Below the pieces are notes generated by a model, which did no database searches, was not told where the DNA came from, and saw only the letters and a program-made list of their open reading frames with translations. From an uncultured Bacteroidia bacterium (GTDB lineage Bacteria; Bacteroidota; Bacteroidia; Bacteroidales; UBA932), in assembly GCA_902780935.1 (NCBI GenBank), contig CACZHP010000013.1, positions 43,021 to 107,020 of the forward strand: a stretch of 64,000 nt of DNA. The letters run 5' to 3'. Within the stretch, counting starts at the first letter, position 1. Each line of letters begins with the position of its first letter. The position numbers and the translations under genes are program-made. Shown one piece after another: positions 51,690 through 61,220 of this stretch.

Positions 51690-52922
51690 ATGCCTCATTT
51701 GATATCTCTTGACATGTACCAGACCGCTGGAGTGGGGGTCGCGGCCCTGCTTCTGGGCATGTTGTTCACCCGTAAGATCCCATTCCTCAAAAGGTTCTGT
51801 ATCCCGGCCCCTGTTTCCGGAGGGATCGTGATCTCGCTTCTGACCCTTGCCCTGTATTCATTCGGCAGGGTGGAGATGGATTTCGACGGCACAATCAAGG
51901 ACATCTGCATGACCTTGTTCTTCACTTCCGTCGGTTTCCAGTCCAACATGAAGGCGTTGAAATCCGGCGGAAAGCCCCTGGTGGTCATGGTGCTGCTGGT
52001 GGCGGTGCTGATAATCTCGCAGAACCTCATCGCTGTCGGCGCCGCCGGAGCCATGGGACTCGATCCGCTGCTGGGCATGGCGGCGGGATCAATCCCGATG
52101 AGCGGAGGGCATGGGACGGCGGGTGGTTTTTCTCCTGTCCTTGAGGGCTTGGGACTTTCGGGAGCGTCATCCATCACGATGGCTTGCGCCACGTTCGGGC
52201 TGGTAGCCGGCTCGATGATCGGCGGCCCTCTCGCTGAAGCCCTGATAAGGAGGCGGCACCTGGCCGAGGAATCGGGGACGAGAGACATCATGGAGGGGAT
52301 CGAAGGCAGCGAGGCTTCGCCTGAGTCGAAGGTGGAGCGCCCCCAGTCTGGTGAACGGTCTTTCCGGGACTATTCCAAGGCGGTTTACATGCTAGTCATC
52401 GCCATGGCCCTGGGCATGTGCCTCAGTAAACTCCTGGCTTTGACAGGGATAACCTTTCCGACATATTTCGGGGCATTGATAGCCGCATGCGTGATCAGGA
52501 ACACCGTCGAGGGATTTACCGACGGGGAGAAAATACTCTCTCTGGATAAAATAGTCTCCCTCGGGGACATCTGCCTTTCACTATTCCTCGGAATAGCCAT
52601 GGCCTCGTTGAAACTCTGGGAACTCGCCGGCCTGGCCTTGCCCCTGTGCGTCATCCTGCTCGCCCAGGTGGCTTTCATGGCCCTATTCGCCTCGGTGGTG
52701 GCCTTCAGGGCTCTCGGTAAAGACTACGATGCGGCGGTCCTGGTCAGCGGCCTGTGCGGCTTTGGACTTGGAGCTACCCCGAACGCCATGGCCAACATGT
52801 CCGCCGTCTGCTTCAAATACCGCTATGCGGTCAATCCGTTCATAATCGTCCCTATCATCGGAGCCATGTTCGTGGACATAATAAACACCTTTGCGGTGAC
52901 TTTTTTCCTGAATATCTTATAA
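51690..52922 (+). CDS. gltS: Sodium/glutamate symporter
   Basis: 410 residues from the ATG at 51690. GltS landmarks: FCIPAPVSGGIVISLLTLA, FFTSVGFQSNMKALKSGG, the repeat loop GSIPMSGGHGTAGGFSPVLE, and the second half GLCGFGLGATPNAMANMSAV. It imports glutamate with sodium across the inner membrane. A long acidic cytoplasmic loop (about residues 190-232) separates the halves. Glutamate released by the DPP11-type peptidase at 45378 would be a natural substrate. Confidence 0.93.
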   Translation: MPHLISLDMYQTAGVGVAALLLGMLFTRKIPFLKRFCIPAPVSGGIVISLLTLALYSFGRVEMDFDGTIKDICMTLFFTSVGFQSNMKALKSGGKPLVVMVLLVAVLIISQNLIAVGAAGAMGLDPLLGMAAGSIPMSGGHGTAGGFSPVLEGLGLSGASSITMACATFGLVAGSMIGGPLAEALIRRRHLAEESGTRDIMEGIEGSEASPESKVERPQSGERSFRDYSKAVYMLVIAMALGMCLSKLLALTGITFPTYFGALIAACVIRNTVEGFTDGEKILSLDKIVSLGDICLSLFLGIAMASLKLWELAGLALPLCVILLAQVAFMALFASVVAFRALGKDYDAAVLVSGLCGFGLGATPNAMANMSAVCFKYRYAVNPFIIVPIIGAMFVDIINTFAVTFFLNIL

Positions 52923-52978
52923 AAAAGAAGTATTATTCTTATTATCGCGTATAGAACGAACCAACAAATATTGTTTTT

Positions 52979-54544
52979 ATGAAAAAGATCCTGTTACTGA
53001 TCCTGCCGGTCACCATTCTTTGTGGCGGAGGATTCGCGAATGCTCAGGTTTCCCAGTCGCCTGAACTGGCCAACAAAATCAAAGCTGAGGGCCTGAACAA
53101 CTCGAAGATCGCTGAGATATCCAGTTTCATGACTGACTATCTTGGCTCCAGGCTTACTGCCTCCAGACAGAAAAGACGGGCGGAAACTCTTGTGGTTGAG
53201 AAACTTGGCGAATTTGGCCTGTCCAATCCGAGGGTGGAATTCGCCGCCGAGTTCCCCAGGGGCAGCTGGGATGTCGTCAAGACTTACGCGGCGATGACCT
53301 CCCCGTACTACTGCGCTTTCGCCGTTAACCCCAAAGCATGGACGGGAAGCACGGATGGTCTCGTGAAAGGGGAGTGCGTGGTGTTCGACGTCCAGTCCAA
53401 GGAAGATATCGAGAAATATAAGGGCAAGATCGCCGGTAAGATACTGCTCCGGGCTCCCATCCAGAACTATACAATGAATTTCCAGCCCCTTGCTCGCCGT
53501 TACACCGAGGAGGAACTTCAGAACCTGTCCCGTGACCGTAAGTTCGCGAGCGGAACCTCACCGATGGGACCTCCCCAGGGCGGCGGCCCCCGCCGTCAGG
53601 CCTTTGACAGGACGGCTTATATGGAGCTTCAGCGACTGACCAATGAGTTGCTCGCCAGCGAGAAACCTCTCTGCATCGTGACAGGCAGGGGCACTTTCAA
53701 CGTTCCCAGCGGCACCGGAGCTTCTTATAAGGTCGGCGACCCCGAGCCGACTCCCGAGATTGTGATGCCCATCGAGGATCATGGCAGGATGGTAAGGCTC
53801 ATACAGAGCGGTCAGAAAGTGGAGATGGAACTCGAACTGATCAACAAGTTCGCTGATGACCAGGAAGTGCATAATGTACTGGCTGAGATTCCCGGCACCG
53901 ATCCTAAAATGAAGGATGAGATCGTGCTGATCGGCGCGCATCTTGATTCCTGGCACGGAGGCACCGGAGCTGCGGACAACGCTTCCGGCTGCATCGTGAT
54001 GATCGAGGCGATGAGGATCCTCCAGCAGCTGGGAATCAAGCCTAAGCGGACTATCCGCCTGGCTCTCTGGGGCGGAGAAGAGCAGGGGCTCTTCGGCTCG
54101 AGAGGTTATCTTCAAAAATACATCTACAAGGACAACAAGAAGCTGCCCGGCTACGACAAGTTCGCCCTTTATCTGAATATGGATAACGGCTCCGGACGCT
54201 TCAGAGGCATATATCTCGAGAACAACGACGCGGCTTTCCCGTTTTTCGAGGCTTGGATGAAATACATCGAGCCCCTCGGCTTCAATTATCTTTCCCCGAG
54301 AAACACCGGCTCGACAGACCATGTCTCATTCCTCCGCGCTGGGCTTCCCGCCTACCAGTTTATCCAGGATGAGCTTGAGTACGGCCGCACCTACCACACG
54401 GTGATGGACACTTACGAGCGTCTCGCCCAGGGGGACCTGACCCTTGACGCCACCATAGTGGCCTGGCTGGCCATATGCGCCGCAGACGATCCCGGGAGGA
54501 TTCCCTACACTCCTATTCCCGAGCCCAGGCCCAGGCAATTTTGA
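52979..54544 (+). CDS. Exported M28-family zinc aminopeptidase
   Basis: 521 residues with signal peptide (ILCGGGFANAQ). The co-catalytic zinc site can be traced: GAHLDSWHG (His, Asp), AADNASGC (Asp), LWGGEEQGLFGS (Glu, Glu), LNMDNGSG (Asp) and TDHVSFLRAG (His). A PA-like insert with a Gly/Pro-rich stretch (PMGPPQGGGPRRQ) is present around residue 200. It cleaves N-terminal residues from peptides in the periplasm. Located 16 bp upstream of the GH20 gene, so co-transcription is likely. Confidence 0.92.
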   Translation: MKKILLLILPVTILCGGGFANAQVSQSPELANKIKAEGLNNSKIAEISSFMTDYLGSRLTASRQKRRAETLVVEKLGEFGLSNPRVEFAAEFPRGSWDVVKTYAAMTSPYYCAFAVNPKAWTGSTDGLVKGECVVFDVQSKEDIEKYKGKIAGKILLRAPIQNYTMNFQPLARRYTEEELQNLSRDRKFASGTSPMGPPQGGGPRRQAFDRTAYMELQRLTNELLASEKPLCIVTGRGTFNVPSGTGASYKVGDPEPTPEIVMPIEDHGRMVRLIQSGQKVEMELELINKFADDQEVHNVLAEIPGTDPKMKDEIVLIGAHLDSWHGGTGAADNASGCIVMIEAMRILQQLGIKPKRTIRLALWGGEEQGLFGSRGYLQKYIYKDNKKLPGYDKFALYLNMDNGSGRFRGIYLENNDAAFPFFEAWMKYIEPLGFNYLSPRNTGSTDHVSFLRAGLPAYQFIQDELEYGRTYHTVMDTYERLAQGDLTLDATIVAWLAICAADDPGRIPYTPIPEPRPRQF

Positions 54545-54560
54545 CAGTTAGTATTATTTT

Positions 54561-56153
54561 ATGAGATATAGCGTCTTTCTTACCGCATTCGCCCTTTTGG
54601 CGACATCTTGTGGAGGAAGTCTCCTCACCGGGGACTTCTCAGTCAGCCCCCTTCCGAAGGAGATCGTCCTAAAGGACGGCGATCCTTTTGTGTTCGGCAA
54701 ACGGATCGTGATCAAGTCTCCTGATGATCTCGGAACCGTCGCAGGTTTGCTGGCGGCTGACCTTGAGGAAGCTTTTGGCACGAGGCCGGAAGTCAGGGAA
54801 AACAAGGGCGACATCATCCTTGGGCTGGATCCCGCGCTGCCGGCGGAAGGCTACAGGATTGAATGCGGGAAAGACGCGTTGAAGATAACCGGAGGAAGTC
54901 CGGCCGGAGTCCTCTATGGAGCCAAGACTGTGTATAAGGCGCTTCCTTCTCGGTGCGAGGGAAGAGCGGCTTTGCCAGCGGCCGTAGTCCAGGACTCCCC
55001 GGAATATCCCTACAGAGGCTTCATGGTGGATGTCGCGAGACATTTCTTCAGCGTGGATTACCTCAAGGAACTTATTGACATAATGTCACTTCACGGCATC
55101 AATGTCTTCCATTGGCATCTCACCGATGATCAGGGTTGGAGGGTGCCCGTTCCCGGGTATCCGAAGCTTACCGAGGTCGGCTCTTTCCGTCCCGGAACCA
55201 TTGTCGCTCCCGGGAGTGATGAATATGACACTATTCCGGTTGAGGGTTTTTATACCGAGGATGAGATGAAGGAGATCGTGAGGTACGCAGCTGATAGGCA
55301 GATCACCGTGATTCCCGAGATCGACCTGCCTGGTCACATGCTCGCCGCCCTGGCCTCTTATCCGGAGCTCGGCTGTACCGGAGGCCCGTATGAGGTGCCC
55401 CAAAGATTCGGAGTCTTTGAGGATGTCCTCTGCCCTGGGAAGGATGCCACCATCGAGTTCGCCAAGGCAGTCCTTGAGGAGATCATGGACATTTTCCCGT
55501 CAGAATATATCCACCTCGGAGGTGATGAGTGTCCAAAAAGCAGATGGGAAAAATGTCCTGACTGCCAGGCCCGCATCAAATCATTGGGGCTCAAGGATAT
55601 TCCCGGCAAGAGCAAGGAGGAGCGGCTTCAGACCTGGTTCATGGACCAGATGCGCTCAACGCTGAAGGCCCGTGGAAGAAAGATGATGGGCTGGGACGAG
55701 GTTCTGGAGGGAACACCGGACAAGGACATCGTCGTCTGCGCGTGGACATCTCCCTCCGCGGTCTCCCGCTCGGCAACGGAGGGTCATACCACCATCGTAT
55801 GCCCGATCCAGCACTATTATTTCAGCAATCCGAGGTTCAATAAGCTTCAGGGCAGGGAAAGCATTTCTCGGGTATATGATTTCAAGATCGTTCCGGACGG
55901 GCTCACACCTGAGCAGGCCGGGAACATTATAGGATCCCAAGCTTGCATCTGGACGGAATGGGTGGCGGATTCGACCAAGATGGAATGGGAGATGCTGCCC
56001 CGCCTGGCCGCGATCGCCGAGTCCCAGTGGGGCTGCCCCAAGGATCTGGGCGCTTTCCTTCCGAGGCTCCGTAAGATGACGGAGCTTTACGACCGCCGCG
56101 GCTGGAACTGGAAGGAGGATATCGCCCAGGCGTGGGAGGAAGTTGTTGAATAA
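54561..56153 (+). CDS. Beta-N-acetylhexosaminidase lipoprotein, family GH20
   Basis: 530 residues. Lipobox LLATSC (Cys17) anchors it to a membrane. A GH20b domain (about 30-150) precedes the barrel with RGFMVDVARHFFSVDYLKEL, NVFHWHLTDDQGWR and the catalytic Asp-Glu in HLGGDECPK. ACIWTEWVADSTKMEWEML closes the active site. It removes terminal N-acetylglucosamine or N-acetylgalactosamine from host glycans or peptidoglycan fragments. It follows the M28 gene closely and precedes two glycosyltransferase genes by 22 bp. Confidence 0.94.
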   Translation: MRYSVFLTAFALLATSCGGSLLTGDFSVSPLPKEIVLKDGDPFVFGKRIVIKSPDDLGTVAGLLAADLEEAFGTRPEVRENKGDIILGLDPALPAEGYRIECGKDALKITGGSPAGVLYGAKTVYKALPSRCEGRAALPAAVVQDSPEYPYRGFMVDVARHFFSVDYLKELIDIMSLHGINVFHWHLTDDQGWRVPVPGYPKLTEVGSFRPGTIVAPGSDEYDTIPVEGFYTEDEMKEIVRYAADRQITVIPEIDLPGHMLAALASYPELGCTGGPYEVPQRFGVFEDVLCPGKDATIEFAKAVLEEIMDIFPSEYIHLGGDECPKSRWEKCPDCQARIKSLGLKDIPGKSKEERLQTWFMDQMRSTLKARGRKMMGWDEVLEGTPDKDIVVCAWTSPSAVSRSATEGHTTIVCPIQHYYFSNPRFNKLQGRESISRVYDFKIVPDGLTPEQAGNIIGSQACIWTEWVADSTKMEWEMLPRLAAIAESQWGCPKDLGAFLPRLRKMTELYDRRGWNWKEDIAQAWEEVVE

Positions 56154-56175
56154 TAGTTATTTATGAAAAATTGAT

Positions 56176-56946
56176 ATGATACCTAAATTGATTCATCTAT
56201 GCTGGCTCAGCGGGGATCCTTATCCTGAGAAGATCCGGTACTGCATTGATTCATGGAAAAAACACCTTCCGGATTACGAGATTATGCTTTGGGACACAAA
56301 GCGTTTCGACGTTAATTCCACGCCATGGACCAAGCAGGCCTTCGAGGCGAAGAAATACGCTTTCGCGGCTGATTATATCCGCTTGTACGCGCTTTATAAT
56401 TATGGCGGGATCTATTTTGACAGTGACGTTGAGGTGATAAAGTCTTTCGACGAGTTCCTCCATCTTCCATATTTCGCCGGGTTGGAGGGGAAGCCCTGCG
56501 GAGTGGAGCTGGCTGCTTTCGGTGCCGAGAAAGGTACTGGATGGATCAAATTCATGTTGGACTATTACGAAGGACGGAACTTCATTAAGGAAGATGGCGA
56601 GATGGATATGATTTCCATGCCTGAGCTCATGGGAAAGATCCTTCAAAGAGAGTATTACTGGACCCAGATCGATTCTCTGGACGAATTCGATCCTGATCCC
56701 AAGAGATTATGCCTGCTTCCGGTCGATTGGTTCTGCGCCCATCCTCTCGAAGTTTATTCTTATTATAAACATCAGTACTATATTACCAAAAACACCCATT
56801 CCATCCACCATTTCTCCAATTCCTGGATGCCATCGGAGTATGTCGGCGGCCCTTTGCACAAGCTTTATTACAAGATTACAGGCAAGGATTGGAAATTTGA
56901 CAACAAACGTTTCAGGCTGTACGCCGATAGGAAAAATAAAAAATAG
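56176..56946 (+). CDS. GT32-like glycosyltransferase with DXD motif, copy A
   Basis: 256 residues, cytoplasmic. MIPKLIHLCWLSGDPYPEKI is the typical start of the GT32/Gly_transf_sug family. YAFAADYIRLYALYNYGGIY runs into FDSDVEV, whose DXD (Asp82, Asp84) binds the metal and nucleotide sugar. Members add hexoses to surface polysaccharides, glycolipids or proteins. The next gene is a close paralogue, 8 bp away. Confidence 0.9.
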   Translation: MIPKLIHLCWLSGDPYPEKIRYCIDSWKKHLPDYEIMLWDTKRFDVNSTPWTKQAFEAKKYAFAADYIRLYALYNYGGIYFDSDVEVIKSFDEFLHLPYFAGLEGKPCGVELAAFGAEKGTGWIKFMLDYYEGRNFIKEDGEMDMISMPELMGKILQREYYWTQIDSLDEFDPDPKRLCLLPVDWFCAHPLEVYSYYKHQYYITKNTHSIHHFSNSWMPSEYVGGPLHKLYYKITGKDWKFDNKRFRLYADRKNKK

Positions 56947-56954
56947 TTAACCCC

Positions 56955-57704
56955 ATGATTCCTAAGATATTCCATTTATGCTGGCTTAGCGGCGATCCTT
57001 ATCCCAAGAAGATCAAGTATTGCATCAGATCCTGGAAGAGGCATAATCCCGATTATGAGGTCATGCTTTGGGACACCAAGCGTTTCGATGTTAATTCCAC
57101 GTCTTGGACAAAACAGGCTTTCGAGGCGAAAAAGTATGCCTTTGCCGCTGATTACATACGTCTTTACGCTGTCTATAATTATGGGGGCATATACCTCGAC
57201 AGTGATGTGGAGGTCATAAAGTCTTTCGATGATGTTTTGGACTTGCCCTATTTCGTAGGAAACGAGACCGACGATACGAGCATTGAGCTTGCGGCTTTCG
57301 GTGCGGAGAAGGGATCTCCATGGGTCAAAGCGGCTCTGGACTGGTATGATGGGCGTGATTTCATTAAGGAAGACGGCTCAATGGAACTGGAAGTCCAGCC
57401 TTTGATTATGAACCGTGTTCTTGGGTCCAAGTACGCATTGACACCTATTAAGGGAAAAGAGGAGGTGACGCAAGAAGAGGATAAGTTGTTCATATTCCCT
57501 AATGAATGGTTCAACGCCCATCCGTTCGATGGGAACGGGGGCTGTGTGTACAAGGTCACTAACCTTACCCATTGTATCCATCATTATGCCGGCCAGTGGA
57601 GGCCGATGGATTATGGTGGAGGGCCGCTCCATAAACTGTATTATAAGATTTTCTTTACAAACTGGAGACTATCGGATCGTTATGTGAAGTTGTACAGGAA
57701 GTAG
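56955..57704 (+). CDS. GT32-like glycosyltransferase with DXD motif, copy B
   Basis: 249 residues. Nearly identical to copy A over the first 90 residues (LCWLSGDPYP, MLWDTKRFDVNST, AADYIRLYAVYNYGGIYLDS) and much less in the middle, so the acceptor-binding part has changed. The DXD is LDSD at about 81-84. Tandem duplication followed by divergence explains the pair. Nothing nearby names the acceptor glycan. Confidence 0.9.
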   Translation: MIPKIFHLCWLSGDPYPKKIKYCIRSWKRHNPDYEVMLWDTKRFDVNSTSWTKQAFEAKKYAFAADYIRLYAVYNYGGIYLDSDVEVIKSFDDVLDLPYFVGNETDDTSIELAAFGAEKGSPWVKAALDWYDGRDFIKEDGSMELEVQPLIMNRVLGSKYALTPIKGKEEVTQEEDKLFIFPNEWFNAHPFDGNGGCVYKVTNLTHCIHHYAGQWRPMDYGGGPLHKLYYKIFFTNWRLSDRYVKLYRK

Positions 57705-57735
57705 CCTGGAAGTTGTTTTTGTGGTTTTTTATGGA

Positions 57736-57743
57736 TAAATTTG
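57736..57743 (+). promoter_or_regulatory. -7 element of DUF1538/PII operon
   Basis: TAAATTTG, an exact TAnnTTTG match, only 7 bp before the ATG at 57751, implying a very short leader. Confidence 0.45.
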
Positions 57744-57750
57744 TATATCT

Positions 57751-59307
57751 ATGGAAGAATCACGATCCACATTGAAAGAGTTCTGGAAATCTCTTCGTGA
57801 AAAGCTTAAAGAATCACTTGTCTCAGTGATGCCGGTGAGTTTGCTGGTACTAATCCTGGCGTTGACTCCATGGGTGGACATAAGCGGCTCAGAATTACTC
57901 ACTTTCGCCATAGGAGCCCTACTCTTGGTCCTCGGAATAGGTCTCTTCAACCTTGGGGCGGACACTGCCATGACCCCTATGGGGCAGTATATCGGCCAGG
58001 GGCTTACCGCCTCCAAACGGCTCGGAATCCTGCTCTCGGTGGGTTTTGTCATGGGAGTGCTGATCACGGTCGCGGAGCCAGATCTGTCCGTACTGGCTGA
58101 CCAGGTGAAAACCGTGATGAACGGCACTATGCTTATCATGACAGTCGGTCTTGGGGTTGGCCTGCTCCTATTCCTCGGCATCTTGAAGATTCTTTTCCAC
58201 ATCGACCTTTCCGGGCTTCTGATGTACCTGTACATGGCCCTGTTCTGTGTCGCGGCGCTTCTCATTGACAGTGGAAAAGGATCCCTGCTGGCCTTGTCCT
58301 TCGACTCCGGAGGCGTGACCACCGGACCGATCACGGTGCCGTTCATAATGGCGCTGGGCGTGGGTATCGCCTTGACTGTCGGAGGCAGGGGAGCAAGTGA
58401 GAACAGTTTCGGTCTCATCGCCCTCTGTTCCGTGGGCCCGATTCTGGCGGTTCTTTTCCTGTCGCTGTTCGCCAAGGGAGACTTGTCTTATTCCGTCCCT
58501 GAATACTCTTTCGAGTCATTCTTCTCATCTCAGGCTCTGAGTGTGTTCGGGGCGAAATCGGGTGACGTGGGCAAGTCGCTTCTCTTACTGGTGGTGTTTT
58601 TCTTCATCATCCAGTTCGTGGCCCTCAAACTCCCGAAAGTCAAGATATTCCAGATCCTTTTCGGCATCCTGTACACCTTTGTCGGCCTGGTGCTGTTCCT
58701 CGCCGCTGTGGACATGTCATTCATGCCCCTGGGCTACAAGATCGGAGTCCAGATGTCCGCTCATAACCCGTTGATCCTCATTTTGTTCGCCTTTATTATC
58801 GGAAATGTTGTGGTCATGGCCGAGCCGGCGGTCCACGTGCTGAACTCGCAGGTCCAGGAGATCACGAACGGCGAGGTGACCAAGACCCAGATGATGCTGG
58901 CTCTCTCGCTTGGTGTCGGAGTCTCGATCGGCCTCTCGGTACTGAGGGTCCATCTTGGATTCTCGCTTCTGTACTACCTGATTCCCGGCTATCTTATCTC
59001 GCTGGGACTGTCCTTCTTCGTCCCGAAGCTTTATACCGCCATCGCCTTTGATTCCGGCGGTGTGGCCAGCGGTCCGCTAACCTCGAGTTTCATCCTTCCG
59101 CTCGTGATCGGCGCCTGTGTCACTATGCAAGGTGAGAGCGCGGTGCTGGATTTCGCCTTCGGAGTCGTGGCCATGGTCGCCATGACCCCTCTCATCACTA
59201 TCCAGAGCCTTGGCTTCAAGTCCGTCATGGCGGTGAGGCGCCGCAGTGAGCTGGCCCTCCGTAGGATTATGGAAGCCGGTGATGATCAAATCATTTACTT
59301 TGAATAA
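57751..59307 (+). CDS. DUF1538 membrane protein (duplicated transporter fold)
   Basis: 518 residues with about 12-14 transmembrane helices in two halves. Each half has the same signature: LFNLGADTAMTPMGQYIGQG with FDSGGVTTGPITVPFI in the first, and VDMSFMPLGYKIGVQ with FDSGGVASGPLTSSFI in the second. That is the DUF1538 internal repeat and looks like a two-fold transporter with two half-channel loops. The substrate is not known. Two PII-like genes follow at once (1 bp apart each), so its activity is probably set by a nucleotide-sensing regulator, as AmtB is by GlnK. Confidence 0.88.
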   Translation: MEESRSTLKEFWKSLREKLKESLVSVMPVSLLVLILALTPWVDISGSELLTFAIGALLLVLGIGLFNLGADTAMTPMGQYIGQGLTASKRLGILLSVGFVMGVLITVAEPDLSVLADQVKTVMNGTMLIMTVGLGVGLLLFLGILKILFHIDLSGLLMYLYMALFCVAALLIDSGKGSLLALSFDSGGVTTGPITVPFIMALGVGIALTVGGRGASENSFGLIALCSVGPILAVLFLSLFAKGDLSYSVPEYSFESFFSSQALSVFGAKSGDVGKSLLLLVVFFFIIQFVALKLPKVKIFQILFGILYTFVGLVLFLAAVDMSFMPLGYKIGVQMSAHNPLILILFAFIIGNVVVMAEPAVHVLNSQVQEITNGEVTKTQMMLALSLGVGVSIGLSVLRVHLGFSLLYYLIPGYLISLGLSFFVPKLYTAIAFDSGGVASGPLTSSFILPLVIGACVTMQGESAVLDFAFGVVAMVAMTPLITIQSLGFKSVMAVRRRSELALRRIMEAGDDQIIYFE

Positions 59308-59308
59308 T

Positions 59309-59680
59309 ATGGCCGAGACAAGAAACATAGCGCCCGTGAAACTGGAACTGCTGCTGGCGGTTGTGCATGACGAGAAAGCGGCCTATTACATCCGCCTTCT
59401 ACAGTCATTCCAGTCGAATCTGCAGTTCAGCACGGCGGCGAAGGGAATTACTCATCTGGTTCTCTCGTACCTTGGAATGACAGAGTCTCCCAAGACCCTG
59501 CTGGTCGGTGTCGTCAGGGCTGATGAGGCACCGAAGATCATCGAGGAGCTTGAGAATACCTTCCACAAGGGAAAAAAGTACAAAGGCATCGCGTTCACTA
59601 TCGGAATGACCAGCGTGATCGGTGCTTTGGTTTATGGTTTTTTAGCAAATGACAAACGAACTGTCAAGGAGGCAAGATAA
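59309..59680 (+). CDS. PII-like small protein, first of two
   Basis: 123 residues from the ATG at 59309, one base after the DUF1538 stop. The ferredoxin-like pattern (VKLELLLAVVHDEKAAYYIR, SPKTLLVGVVRADEAPKIIE, KKYKGIAFTIGMTSVIGALV) resembles GlnB/PII, but the T-loop is short and the B-loop glycine pattern is weak (TAAKGITH). The last 20 residues (VIGALVYGFLANDKRTVKEA) add a hydrophobic helix not usual in PII. It may be a membrane-touching PII variant tuned to the DUF1538 protein. Confidence 0.72.
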   Translation: MAETRNIAPVKLELLLAVVHDEKAAYYIRLLQSFQSNLQFSTAAKGITHLVLSYLGMTESPKTLLVGVVRADEAPKIIEELENTFHKGKKYKGIAFTIGMTSVIGALVYGFLANDKRTVKEAR

Positions 59681-59681
59681 T

Positions 59682-60005
59682 ATGGCAGAGAAAGTTAAAT
59701 TGGAACTCGTGGTGTGTGTCATCAACGCTGGTTTCTCTCAGAATGTGGTCGAGGTGGCGAGGGCGGCTGGAGCCCGGGGCGGCACCATCATCCGCGGCCG
59801 CGGCACCGCCAATCCTGAGGCTGAGGAATTTTTCGGACTGAGCATCCAGCCTGACAAGGAGCTGCTGCTGATTCTTGTGCCAGCGGAGATCAAAGACACT
59901 GTCTTGAAGGCGATATATAAAGACGCCGGCCTGGGCAAGGAGGCCAACGGTATTGCGTTCTCGCTCCCGGTCAGCAATTCCACCACGATCAAATTGACGG
60001 ACTGA
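59682..60005 (+). CDS. PII-like small protein, second of two
   Basis: 107 residues from the ATG at 59682, 1 bp after the previous stop. KLELVVCVINAGFSQNVVEV, AGARGGTIIRGRGT (the B-loop-like GxxGgT..rG of PII) and ELLLILVPAEIKDTVLKAIY fit the PII/GlnB fold. The T-loop between strands (NPEAEEFFGLSIQPD) is short and lacks the Tyr51 that is uridylylated in enteric GlnB. It is closer to true PII than its neighbour; the two probably form heteromers or work on different sides of the same signal. Confidence 0.8.
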   Translation: MAEKVKLELVVCVINAGFSQNVVEVARAAGARGGTIIRGRGTANPEAEEFFGLSIQPDKELLLILVPAEIKDTVLKAIYKDAGLGKEANGIAFSLPVSNSTTIKLTD

Positions 60006-60014
60006 CCCGCCTTT

Positions 60015-61220
60015 ATGAAATCACTGAAAGAACTTTACAAGATTGGCCGCGGACCTTCAGCATCCCATACGATGGGTCCATATAATGCGGCCAAGACATT
60101 CGCCGCCCGTCATCCGGAGGCTGCGAGATTTGAGGTTACCCTATACGGCTCCTTGGCCGCCACAGGAAAAGGCCATATGACCGATGTCGCTATCACTGAG
60201 GCGCTTAAGCCTGTCGCGCCGGTCGAGATCCTATGGCATCCGGAGATTGTTCCTGAGTATCATACCAACGGGATGCTCTACCGCTCATTTTCCTCGGACG
60301 GGAGCGTGACCGAAGAGTGGATGGTGTACAGTGTCGGTGGCGGTTCCCTGTCGGAAGGGCCTGGAAAGGACATCACGGAGTCTGGCGAGGTCTATGACAT
60401 GAACACCCTGACGGAAATTACCGAGTGGTGCGACTCTTCCGGCCGCAGTTTCTGGGAGTATGTGGACATCTGTGAGGGTCCCGGAATATGGGATTATCTC
60501 CATGAGGTATGGATGGCCATGAGGGCCTCAGTCGAGAAGGGCCTGACGACAGAGGGGCGGCTTCCCGGACCATTGAATCTCGCCAGGAAGGCCGCCACTT
60601 ACTACATAAAGGCCATGGGATACCAGCCTAACTTGCGCTCCAGGGGACTGGTCTTCGCCTATGCTCTCGCCGTCAGCGAGGAGAACGCGTCGGGCGGCAC
60701 AATAGTCGCCGCACCGACCTGCGGCTCCAGCGGAGTGCTTCCCGGAGTCCTTTACCATCTTGCCAACGGTCACTCTTTCAGCGAGATGCAGATCCTTCAC
60801 GCACTTGCTACCGCCGGCCTTGTCGGGAATATCGTCAAGCGGAACGCCTCGATCTCAGGAGCCGAGGTGGGTTGCCAGGGAGAGGTCGGTGTGGCCTGCG
60901 CCATGGCATCGGCCGCGGGGTGCCAGCTTTTCGGAGGGAGTCCCTTCCAGATTGAATATGCCGCGGAGATGGGCCTTGAGCACCATCTGGGAATGACTTG
61001 TGATCCCATTTGCGGGCTTGTGCAGATTCCCTGTATCGAACGCAATGCCTTTGCCGCCACGCGCGCTTTGGACTCTGAGATATATGCGACCTTCTCAGAC
61101 GGCCGCCACCGGATCTCCTTCGACCATGTGGTCGAAGTCATGAAACAGACAGGGAAAGACCTTCCGTCACTTTACAAGGAGACCTCTGCCGGAGGCCTGG
61201 CGTTGAGTTATAGGGCTTGA
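60015..61220 (+). CDS. sdaA: L-serine ammonia-lyase, iron-sulfur type
   Basis: 401 residues, single-chain form with beta part first (SHTMGPYNAAKTFA) and alpha part second (CGSSGVLPGVLYHLANGHSF, AEVGCQGEVGVACAMASAAG, CDPICGLVQIPCIERNAFAA). The conserved cysteines of TCGSSG and CDPICGLVQIPC hold the [4Fe-4S] cluster that removes ammonia from serine, giving pyruvate. This is a key step in amino acid fermentation. It follows the PII genes by 9 bp, so nitrogen status may affect its expression. The last 13 bp overlap the convergent beta-helix gene. Confidence 0.92.
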   Translation: MKSLKELYKIGRGPSASHTMGPYNAAKTFAARHPEAARFEVTLYGSLAATGKGHMTDVAITEALKPVAPVEILWHPEIVPEYHTNGMLYRSFSSDGSVTEEWMVYSVGGGSLSEGPGKDITESGEVYDMNTLTEITEWCDSSGRSFWEYVDICEGPGIWDYLHEVWMAMRASVEKGLTTEGRLPGPLNLARKAATYYIKAMGYQPNLRSRGLVFAYALAVSEENASGGTIVAAPTCGSSGVLPGVLYHLANGHSFSEMQILHALATAGLVGNIVKRNASISGAEVGCQGEVGVACAMASAAGCQLFGGSPFQIEYAAEMGLEHHLGMTCDPICGLVQIPCIERNAFAATRALDSEIYATFSDGRHRISFDHVVEVMKQTGKDLPSLYKETSAGGLALSYRA

